Assembly: GCF_900116645.1 (NCBI RefSeq)
Contig: NZ_FPBO01000002.1
Location: 186,001 to 250,000 of the forward strand
Direction of reading: 5' to 3'
DNA from: Pseudoduganella namucuonensis
GTDB taxonomy: Bacteria > Pseudomonadota > Gammaproteobacteria > Burkholderiales > Burkholderiaceae_D
Length of the DNA: 64,000 bases
The translations under genes were made by a program, and so were the position numbers. Shown here one piece after another: positions 56,403-62,910 of this stretch. Under the pieces are notes generated by a model, which saw nothing but the letters and a program-made list of their open reading frames with translations, was not told where the DNA came from and made no database searches. Within the stretch, counting starts at the first letter, position 1, and every line of letters begins with the position of its first letter.

Positions 56403-57533
56403 TTGAATTTGAAAGTCACCAAGGGCGCACTGGCCCTGCTGGGCGCCATCAGCGCCATCCACGGCGCGGCGGCACAGGACGTCGTCAAGATCGGCCACAG
56501 CGGCCCGCTGTCCGGCCCGCAGGCCTTCTCCGGCAAGGACAATGAAAACGGCGCGCGCCTGGCGATCGAGGAATTGAACGCCAAGCCCATCACGGTGGGC
56601 GGCAAGAAGATCAAATTCGAACTGTTGTCCGAGGACGACCAGGGCGACCCGAAGGCGGGCGTGCAGGTGGCGCAGAAGTTCATCGACGGCGGCGTGAAAT
56701 ACGTGGCCGGCCCCTACAACTCGGGCGTGGCCATCCCCGCCTCGCGCGCCTACAACGACGCCGGCGTGCTGATCGCCACCGTCGCCACCAATCCCAAGAT
56801 CACCCAGCAGGGCTACAAGGGCCTGTTCCGCGTGAACGCCAGCGACACCCAGCTCGGCTCGAAGATGGCGCTGTACGCGGCGCAGGAACTCAAGTTCAAG
56901 ACCGTGGCCGTGATCGACGACCGCACCGCCTTCGGCCAGGGCGTGGCCGAGGAGTTCAAGAAGCAGGCCAAGGCCTCCGGCATGGCGGTGGCGGGCCACG
57001 AGTTCACCAACGACAAGGCCTTCGACTTCACCGCCATCCTCACCAAGCTGAAGGCGAAGAAGGTGGAGGCCATCTTCTTCGGCGGCTACGCGCCGCAGGG
57101 CGCGCCGATGGCGCGCCAGATGAAGCAGCTGGGCATCAACGCCAAGCTGCTGGGCGGCGACACCATCTGCACCGCCGAAATGGGCAAGCTGGGCGGCGAC
57201 GCGGTGGGCGACAACGTGCTGTGCTCGCAGGGCGGCGCCATCCTGGACAAGGCCGCCGCCGGCCCGCGGTTCAAGGCCGCGTTCAAGAAGCGCTACAACC
57301 GCGACGCCGACGTCTACGCCGCCTCCTATTACGACGCGACGATGATGTACGCGCAGGCCATGCAGAAGGCCAATTCGACCGATCCGGCCAAGGTCGGCCC
57401 GGTCATCGCCGCCGGTTCCCACAAGGGCGTGGCGGGCACCTACGCCTTCGACGCCAAGGGCGACATGAAGGAGTCGCCGGTCACCATCTTCACCTTCAAG
57501 AACGGCGCGCCCGCGCCATTGACCAGCTACTGA
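56403..57533 (+). CDS. branched-chain amino acid ABC transporter binding protein (LivJ type)
   Basis: 376 aa from a TTG codon with AAGGAG five bases upstream, the best start by ribosome site; it opens a signal peptide (about 1-25, ending HGAAAQ). The mature protein is a family-1 periplasmic binding protein: VVKIGHSGPLSGPQAFSGKDNENGARLAIEELN, LLSEDDQGDPKAGVQVAQKF, VKYVAGPYNSGVAIPAS, TVAVIDDRTAFGQGVAEEFKKQ and DVYAASYYDATMMYAQAM. It would bind Leu/Ile/Val or related compounds. The permease and ATPase genes are not nearby. Confidence 0.9.
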   Translation: MNLKVTKGALALLGAISAIHGAAAQDVVKIGHSGPLSGPQAFSGKDNENGARLAIEELNAKPITVGGKKIKFELLSEDDQGDPKAGVQVAQKFIDGGVKYVAGPYNSGVAIPASRAYNDAGVLIATVATNPKITQQGYKGLFRVNASDTQLGSKMALYAAQELKFKTVAVIDDRTAFGQGVAEEFKKQAKASGMAVAGHEFTNDKAFDFTAILTKLKAKKVEAIFFGGYAPQGAPMARQMKQLGINAKLLGGDTICTAEMGKLGGDAVGDNVLCSQGGAILDKAAAGPRFKAAFKKRYNRDADVYAASYYDATMMYAQAMQKANSTDPAKVGPVIAAGSHKGVAGTYAFDAKGDMKESPVTIFTFKNGAPAPLTSY

Positions 57534-57540
57534 AAAACGG

Positions 57541-57579
57541 AGGGCGGACCGGCGCGCCGCGTTGCGCGTGGTCCGCCCT
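57541..57579 (+). terminator. hairpin after the LivJ-type gene
   Basis: AGGGCGGACC (57541-57550) and GGTCCGCCCT (57570-57579) form a perfect 10-bp stem 7 bp after the stop. Only a short TGGTT follows, so termination is likely but not certain. Confidence 0.5.
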
Positions 57580-57626
57580 GGTTGATGCCGCCGGTAAAGC
57601 CGCCTGGGCGGCGGCTTACCTACCGA

Positions 57627-57923
57627 TCAGCGGCTCTTGTCCGTGCCCTGATCATCGCGCCGGGTCTGGGTGCCGTCGCTGCCCGACAGGCCGCTGTCCG
57701 AATCGCGATTGGCTTGGTTGCCCTGCTGGTTGCCCCGCTGTTGCTTGTCCTGCCGCTGGCTGCCCTGCTTGTCGCTTTGCTGGCTGCCCTGGTCGCTACC
57801 CTGGCGGCTGCCCTGGTTGCCGGTCTGCTGGTCCTGCTGCTTGTCCTGTTTATCCTGCTTGCCGGCCTGGTTGGCGGATTGCTGGTTCATCGACTGGTTG
57901 CGGTCTTGGTCATTGGTGGCCAT
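57627..57923 (-). CDS. 98-aa hydrophilic, disordered Gln/Asp/Ser-rich protein
   Basis: Start at the ATG at 57923 with GGAG seven bases upstream. The sequence is almost only Gln, Asp, Asn, Gly, Ser, Lys and Arg, with runs such as QAGKQDKQDKQQDQQTGNQG and no hydrophobic core; it should be fully disordered and very soluble, like hydrophilins. No Cys or aromatic residues. Convergent to the LivJ-type gene. Function unknown; a desiccation or stress role is a guess from composition. Confidence 0.6.
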   Translation of the reverse strand: MATNDQDRNQSMNQQSANQAGKQDKQDKQQDQQTGNQGSRQGSDQGSQQSDKQGSQRQDKQQRGNQQGNQANRDSDSGLSGSDGTQTRRDDQGTDKSR

Positions 57924-58109
57924 GATGTATCTCCATTGTTGTGGTGGCCCCGCCGGCGGCGCGCCGGGTGTTGATTCCGGCGTCATCGCGCAACAGGGTG
58001 AAGCCATGGTAGACCCCGCGTGCCGGGGCGGGACATCGGCGCGCGACGCCCCGCGGTGTAAGACTTGTCCGGCAGCGCCTGCCAGGATGGATGACAGCGG
58101 GAAAGCGCG

Positions 58110-58337
58110 TCAAAAGTCCGCGTTGCGCGGCGCCGCGCGCCGGTCGCCCTGGACCAGCATCATGGGCGTGAATTCACGGACGCAGCCCACGGGCCGCGCC
58201 AGCACCTCCTCGATCAGTCCGGTCGGCAACCCCGCCAGCTCGGCGTAGGTCACCGCCGGGCCGGCGCCGAACGCCGCTCGGGTAAGCAAGGCCACCGAGA
58301 CCTTTTCCGCCGTCATTTCATCTACACGCCGATTCAT
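58110..58337 (-). CDS. hypothetical protein, 75 aa
   Basis: An ATG at 58337 (or Met at 58316) opens a short frame with a plausible folded sequence, MTAEKVSVALLTRAAFGAGP, followed by AVTYAELAGLPTGLIEEVLARPVG. No strong ribosome site. It may be a small helix-turn-helix-like domain, but no family is recognised. It lies 186 bp upstream of the 98-aa gene on the same strand and divergent from the PEP-CTERM gene. Confidence 0.45.
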   Translation of the reverse strand: MNRRVDEMTAEKVSVALLTRAAFGAGPAVTYAELAGLPTGLIEEVLARPVGCVREFTPMMLVQGDRRAAPRNADF

Positions 58338-58478
58338 GCGTAAAAGTCTAAAACAGCGGCTTCGACACTGGCGCAAGATACACCTGGGCAAGGAAAGTTT
58401 TGTCGAAAAATCTTACACCCGGCGGCGCCAAGGGACCCGATCGGCGCTAAATCATTGAATCTAGGTAAGTTATTTTTC

Positions 58479-58494
58479 TGGCATGCAACTTGCT
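58479..58494 (+). promoter_or_regulatory. sigma-54 (RpoN) promoter of the second PEP-CTERM gene
   Basis: TGGCATGCAACTTGCT matches the RpoN consensus TGGCAnnnnnnTTGCT with GG-N10-GC spacing. The start would be near 58505, leaving a 25-base leader before the ATG at 58530. The first PEP-CTERM gene in the window has the same arrangement. Confidence 0.72.
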
Positions 58495-58529
58495 TGCATC
58501 ATGGCATACACTTCGACCATGGAATCATC

Positions 58530-59177
58530 ATGCGCATCCCGCCACTCAAAGCCATCGCCGCCGCCCTGTTCACCTGCTGCGCCGCCACCGCCGGCGCCGC
58601 CCCCATCACGTTCGACGGCCTGGCCGGCAGCGACATGGCCAACCAGGACTTCCAGTACACCGGCGCTTTCAGCGGGTTCAACGGCGGCGGCGTCGCCACG
58701 GTGCAGGACTATACGTTCACGGCCGCGGACACCATGTATTTCATTGGCCCCGGCTACACCGGCCACTACCAGGACGCGGGCAATCCATACAACGGCACCG
58801 ACTATCTGATGGGCACGGCCTTCACCTTGCGCAGCGCGAGCTCGGCCCCCTTCTCGCTGAACGGCCTGGACCTTGGCGTATGGAGTGACTTCTCCAGCGC
58901 CAGCCTGACGCTCACCGGCACCTACGCCGGCGGCGGCACCTTCAGCAGCACCCTCGACCTGAGCAGCATGAACAGCCTCACCTTCGACGACGGCGACTTC
59001 ACGCACTTCGCGCCGTCGCAGTTTAGCAACCTGGCGTCGCTGCAGTTCAGTTCCAACGCCATGTTCACGCTCGACAACCTCGACGTCGGCCCGAGCGCCG
59101 TGCCCGAGCCCGCCACCCTGGCGCTGATGGGCCTGGGCTTGGCCGGCATCGCGGCGGCCCGCCGCCGCCGCAAGTAA
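58530..59177 (+). CDS. PEP-CTERM sorting domain secreted protein
   Basis: 215 aa from the ATG at 58530 (an earlier frame from 58455 would include the promoter). Signal peptide about 1-23 (MRIPPLKAIAAALFTCCAATAGA). The C-terminus is a textbook PEP-CTERM signal: SAVPEPATLALMGLGLAGIAAARRRRK. The mature domain is Gly/Ser/Thr-rich with aromatic residues (DTMYFIGPGYTGHYQDAGNPYNG), probably a beta sandwich. Exported and anchored or released by exosortase, likely in the exopolysaccharide matrix. Confidence 0.92.
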   Translation: MRIPPLKAIAAALFTCCAATAGAAPITFDGLAGSDMANQDFQYTGAFSGFNGGGVATVQDYTFTAADTMYFIGPGYTGHYQDAGNPYNGTDYLMGTAFTLRSASSAPFSLNGLDLGVWSDFSSASLTLTGTYAGGGTFSSTLDLSSMNSLTFDDGDFTHFAPSQFSNLASLQFSSNAMFTLDNLDVGPSAVPEPATLALMGLGLAGIAAARRRRK

Positions 59178-59195
59178 CAGGCGGCGCGGAACAGC

Positions 59196-59225
59196 AAAGG
59201 GCGGCCGGTGGGGGCCGCCCTTTTT
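59196..59225 (+). terminator. Rho-independent terminator after PEP-CTERM gene
   Basis: AAAGGGCGGCC (59196-59206) and GGCCGCCCTTT (59213-59223) form a perfect 11-bp stem with a GGTGGG loop and end in five T residues. It lies in the short gap before the convergent SRAP gene. Confidence 0.88.
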
Positions 59226-59229
59226 GCTT

Positions 59230-59895
59230 TCAGAACAAGCCGAGTTGCGTGCTCTCCGGCCGCGGCCTGGGCGCGGCGGACGCGGCCATCAACTCGGCGG
59301 GATACGGGGCCAGGAAGGCGCGCGCCATTTCCGGGTCGCGGCACCGCAGCCAGTCGTCATAGCTGTCCGCCGGCACGATCACCAGCGAGCGCTTCTCGTC
59401 GTCCCATTTATGGAAATGCCGCATCAGCAGGTGCTCGTCGGCGTTGATGGTGATCTGCGTGAAGGAATGGGTGAGGCGGCCGTCCGCCTCCTCCCACGCG
59501 CGCCAGATGCCGGCCACCGCGAACGGCGCGCCGTCCGCCATGCCGATGCCCCAGCGGGTGGAGCGCTTCTCCGTCTCGTACCTCGGCTCGTAGAAACGCT
59601 CCAGCGGCACCAGGCACAACTGGCTGGCGCGCCATGCGCTGGCGAAGGCGGGCTTCTCGCCCAGGGTTTCGGCGCGGGCGTTCACCGTGTTGCGCTTCTC
59701 CGCCGGGGTGCGGTAGCAGCGCTGCGGGATCATGCCGTAGGTCCCGAGCAGCGCGCGCCGGCCGCCGGAACGCGTGCCGACGATGATGGGCGCTTCATAG
59801 TCTTGCCAGGTCTCGTCCGGCCAATCGCCGCGCGGCGCCTCCACGTCGAAGAAATTCAGTCCGCGCCGCTTCACCGGCGAATAATTCACGCACAT
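59230..59895 (-). CDS. yedK: SRAP-family abasic-site DNA crosslinking protein (YedK/HMCES)
   Basis: 221 aa. The start at 59895 places Cys directly after Met (MCVNYSPV), as required because Cys2 becomes the N-terminal catalytic residue; GGAGG precedes it. The longer frame from 59916 would bury it. Other SRAP features: NTVNARAETLGEKPAF (Asn and Arg of the active site), CLVPLERFYEPR with the catalytic Glu, and FTQITINADEHLLMRHFHKWD with the active-site His. It shields abasic sites in single-stranded DNA by a covalent bond. Confidence 0.93.
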   Translation of the reverse strand: MCVNYSPVKRRGLNFFDVEAPRGDWPDETWQDYEAPIIVGTRSGGRRALLGTYGMIPQRCYRTPAEKRNTVNARAETLGEKPAFASAWRASQLCLVPLERFYEPRYETEKRSTRWGIGMADGAPFAVAGIWRAWEEADGRLTHSFTQITINADEHLLMRHFHKWDDEKRSLVIVPADSYDDWLRCRDPEMARAFLAPYPAELMAASAAPRPRPESTQLGLF

Positions 59896-59971
59896 CCCGC
59901 CCTCCGGCGCATTCACACGAGCGCGTAGTGTACCTTACCGCCCCGCTCGCCGCGGGGGGCGGCGGGGCCGC

Positions 59972-60874
59972 TCACTTGGTCGTGAACCTGGTCAGCCACT
60001 GCAGGTTGGCCTCCCTGGACCAGCTCGCCGTGCCCGTGTTCCAACCGGCGTCCAGGCTGTACTGGCTGCCGACGCAATCGCCCCAGGCCCGCATGTAGCA
60101 GTGGTCCGCCGAGCCATCGGCCATCTGGCTGTTTTTGGCGATGATCCAGCCGCTGCCATTGGCGCTCAGGCAGGCGTAGGAGCCGGCCGGGCAGGTGAGC
60201 CCGGTGACGTTCTGCAGCGACGACTGGACCGGCGCCTGCGCGCCGCCGGCGAAATTATCGCGTTCGCCGTCAACCGCCCGCAGCCGGTCGCCGGGCAGGC
60301 TGCGGTTGCCGTCGGAGACGCAGGACGACAGGTTGTAGGTGGCGTAGACATTGCCCATGCCCATGCCGTAGGCGGCCTGCACGCGCGCGTCGAAGTTCTT
60401 GGCCAGCAGCGCCAGGATGGAGCCCTGGCTGAAGCCGCCCACCACGATGCCCTTGGAACAATCCGCCTTGGCGCGCGAGCACAGCTGGGCGACCGCGCTG
60501 GTGGCGCTGTTGGGGTTGAACACGCAGCTCGACTTCGCGCTCAACACCGGGCAGGTGCCGAACTGCGAGCTGGCGTATTCCACGGTCGCGGCGACGTAAC
60601 CCTTGGCCGCCATCGCGTTCACGGCGGCCATGGCGGCCGCGTTGTTGTAGGTCTCGGAGGTGCCTACCAGGTAGATGAAGACGGGATAGGTCCCGCTGGC
60701 GGACGGTTCCACCGCCGAGATATTGAAACTGCTGGTGCAGCTTCCGCCGGCCGTGCCGGCGCCGTTGTAGGCGGCCGCGAAGGACGTGGTCTGGGCGCCG
60801 GCCGCGCCGCCTCCCAGGACCGACAATAAAAAGGCCGTGGCCGCGGCGAGCCGCCTCATGATGCTCATGGTCAT
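59972..60874 (-). CDS. secreted alpha/beta hydrolase
   Basis: 300 aa, ATG with GGAG upstream and a signal peptide (about 1-27, ending AAGAQ). The nucleophile elbow is GFSQGS with Ser149 (VVGGFSQGSILALLAKNFD); the later Asp and His are probably in the ADHCYMRAWGD region. Eight or more Cys residues (for example SCTSSF, GTCPVL, CVFN, DCSKG, LSSCVSD, LTCPAGSYACL) suggest disulfides in the secreted enzyme. It is a dienelactone hydrolase/esterase-like fold; the substrate is unknown. Confidence 0.8.
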   Translation of the reverse strand: MTMSIMRRLAAATAFLLSVLGGGAAGAQTTSFAAAYNGAGTAGGSCTSSFNISAVEPSASGTYPVFIYLVGTSETYNNAAAMAAVNAMAAKGYVAATVEYASSQFGTCPVLSAKSSCVFNPNSATSAVAQLCSRAKADCSKGIVVGGFSQGSILALLAKNFDARVQAAYGMGMGNVYATYNLSSCVSDGNRSLPGDRLRAVDGERDNFAGGAQAPVQSSLQNVTGLTCPAGSYACLSANGSGWIIAKNSQMADGSADHCYMRAWGDCVGSQYSLDAGWNTGTASWSREANLQWLTRFTTK

Positions 60875-61205
60875 CCGTGTCTCCGTAGAAGTTCGTGGGT
60901 GATGGCGCGCGGCCCGGGGCCGCGCGAAAGCCGGCCTTGTGGGCCCGGGGAGCGGGCCGCGATCAAACGCGGCCGCGGGTGGGTGGAGCGGGATACGCGC
61001 CGAAAACCATCATAGGCCAGGCGGCGCGACCGCCCGGGCCAAGCTGTTGACCCCGGGAGCCAATCTCGCGGGGACTTGGAACTACCGGTTCTGAAACCTG
61101 AATGGTTCATCCCGAAGGCCAATGTGACAGCGAGAAGCGTATAAGCGTATAAGCGTATAAGCGGCATCATCCTCAAATCCCGAGCATCTCGGCCAAATTT
61201 GATAT
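60875..61205. other. 331-bp intergenic region
   Basis: Between the divergent hydrolase and TetR genes. The left two thirds are GC-rich without clear signals. At 61136-61159 the 8-mer AGCGTATA is repeated three times in tandem. An open frame on the minus strand covers the region but has no ribosome site or protein-like composition, and I do not call it. Confidence 0.5.
61136..61159 (+). repeat. three tandem copies of AGCGTATA
   Basis: Perfect 8-bp unit repeated three times about 60 bp upstream of the TetR start. It could be a replication-slippage product or phase-variable promoter spacing element. Confidence 0.8.
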
Positions 61206-61219
61206 ATGATGATCATCAT
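61206..61219. promoter_or_regulatory. palindrome ATGATGATCATCAT overlapping the TetR start codon
   Basis: A perfect 14-bp palindrome that runs into the ATG at 61218. Its location suggests an autoregulatory operator or a translation-blocking hairpin for the TetR gene. Confidence 0.4.
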
Positions 61220-61814
61220 GAAATCGAAATCCGTCAACAAACCCGCCGTCGGCCGCAAGGAAGCCACGCGCGAGCGTATCCTGGAAGTGGCGGCTCGCGC
61301 CATCCGCCGCAGCGGCTACGGCGGCACGGGTGTAGCCGACATCATGAAGGAAGCCGGCCTTACGCACGGCGGCTTCTATGCCCACTTTGACTCGCGCGAC
61401 GCCTTGCTGGCCGAGGCCGGGGACCGCGCCGGGGCCGAGACGGTGGCGCGGGGGGCCCGCTTGGCGGCCGCCGCGCCGCCAGGGCAGGCCTTGCAGGCCA
61501 TAATGCATGCCTATTTGTCGCCCCAGCATATCGAGGCGATCGAGACTGGCTGCCCGTTTTCCGCGCTGTGTTCGGAAATGCCCCGCCAGGCGCCGGAAGT
61601 GCGGCGCGCCGCCACCATCCACATCAAGGAAATGATCGACCTGATCGCCCGCCAGTTGCCCGATTGGGGCCAGCCGCGGGCGCACGAGCAGGCAATGGCG
61701 CTGCTGTGCGCCCTGATCGGCACGACCATGGTTGCGCGCGCCGTGGACGACCCCGGGCTGTCGCAGGCTTTATGTGCAGCGACGCTGAAACATCTGGCCC
61801 CGGCAACTAGTTGA
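61218..61814 (+). CDS. TetR-family transcriptional regulator
   Basis: 198 aa from the ATG at 61218 (an ATG at 61206 adds MMII). The helix-turn-helix is clear: ATRERILEVAARAIRRSGYGGTGVADIMKEAGLTHGGFYAHFDSRDALLAEA. The C-terminal domain has LQAIMHAYLSPQHIEAIETGCPFSALCSEMPRQ, the type found in regulators of efflux or oxidoreductase genes. Its target is unknown; the divergent hydrolase and the convergent AraC-type gene are candidates. No ribosome site is evident. Confidence 0.82.
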   Translation: MKSKSVNKPAVGRKEATRERILEVAARAIRRSGYGGTGVADIMKEAGLTHGGFYAHFDSRDALLAEAGDRAGAETVARGARLAAAAPPGQALQAIMHAYLSPQHIEAIETGCPFSALCSEMPRQAPEVRRAATIHIKEMIDLIARQLPDWGQPRAHEQAMALLCALIGTTMVARAVDDPGLSQALCAATLKHLAPATS

Positions 61815-61832
61815 GGCTGCGCCGTCCACCCG

Positions 61833-62843
61833 TCAGCGATCGTTCATGTGCCGATAGGTGCCAGGCGTCGCGCCAGTCCAGGTGCGGAACGCCCGGTGGA
61901 ATGACGACACTTCGCCGAAACCCAGCTCCAGCGCAATCTCGAGCATCGAGTCGTGCGAGTTGTTCAGGAGCTCGATCGCAAGGTCGCGCCGCAAATCATC
62001 TCTCACTTTTTTGAAAGACGTCCGTTCAGCTTCCAGCTTGCGGCACAAAGTTCGCGACGACATACGCAATGCCTCCGCGATCTCTTCGATATTCATATTA
62101 CCGACGCCCGTCCTCATCAACTGTTCCCGCACCTGGTGCGTAACAAAGGAATCTTTAAAGGAGACGAATATCCAGTCTCTTGGCAGACGCGCGATGAAAG
62201 GCTTGACGTCGCGGGGAACGCGCTGGATCCGCAAGCTTAATTGGTCGCTATCGAGCACAATCTGGCTTGCGGGCTGGTTGAAAAATACCGGTCCCGGGAA
62301 AAGGTTCTGGAACTCTTGCGCATAAGGCGGACTATCGAACGCGAAATCGACCCTGAGCAACCTGACTTCACGTCCCACCAGCCATGACGCCAGCCCATGA
62401 ATCACTTTGAGCACCATCTCGATCGCCATGGTTTTGCACCGTCTGCCGCCACGGGGTTCGTCGATAACAATGCGGCTGATATCCGGGCTATGGATAAGTT
62501 CCACTTGAAAATCATGGATCGCAAGCCGTAAGAACCGCGTATACCGATAGATGGCAACGCCCATCGTCGGCGCGTTAATGATGCTCAGCACGCCGAATTT
62601 CAGCGCGCCGCCCCTCACCGGATGGGACAAGAGTCGGGGAAGCTCGTCATCGTACTTCTCGGCGATGAGACGGTACAACGCGACGAACTGGTCTTCGGTA
62701 ACGCGTCCACCCGGCTCCTTCAGAACAGCTTCCGCAATTCCAGCTTGTTGGCGAAGAAACGCGGCATCGTCGCCGGCGGCTTCGGCGGCATCGAGAAACG
62801 CATTAACGAATCCCGACGATAGTGTTAGCGCAAGCTGGCTCAT
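61833..62843 (-). CDS. AraC-family regulator (OruR/ArgR-like)
   Basis: 336 aa, GGAAGG upstream of the ATG. The N-terminal ligand domain (about 15-210, RLIAEKYDDELPRLLSHPVRGGALKFGVLSIINAPTMGVAIYRY) is the arabinose-binding-like type seen in OruR and related activators of catabolic genes, and the C-terminal double helix-turn-helix (about 240-330) has MNIEEIAEALRMSSRTLCRKLEAERTSFKKVRDDLRRDLAIELL and SMLEIALELGFGEVSSFHRAFRTWTGATPGTYR. Visibly more A/T-rich codons than its neighbours. It is probably linked to the acyl-CoA dehydrogenase gene upstream on the same strand. Confidence 0.88.
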   Translation of the reverse strand: MSQLALTLSSGFVNAFLDAAEAAGDDAAFLRQQAGIAEAVLKEPGGRVTEDQFVALYRLIAEKYDDELPRLLSHPVRGGALKFGVLSIINAPTMGVAIYRYTRFLRLAIHDFQVELIHSPDISRIVIDEPRGGRRCKTMAIEMVLKVIHGLASWLVGREVRLLRVDFAFDSPPYAQEFQNLFPGPVFFNQPASQIVLDSDQLSLRIQRVPRDVKPFIARLPRDWIFVSFKDSFVTHQVREQLMRTGVGNMNIEEIAEALRMSSRTLCRKLEAERTSFKKVRDDLRRDLAIELLNNSHDSMLEIALELGFGEVSSFHRAFRTWTGATPGTYRHMNDR

Positions 62844-62910
62844 GATGCCTTCCGTGGGGCTTCGGCTGCCATCCGCGCGAAAATCCGCACGGATAGGCGG
62901 ATTTTACGCC

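Noticed and set aside
60871-61176. 101-codon minus-strand frame upstream of the hydrolase gene
   Set aside because: Its start lies in the tandem AGCGTATA repeats, no ribosome site is present and the composition is Arg/Pro/Ser-rich like other shadows.
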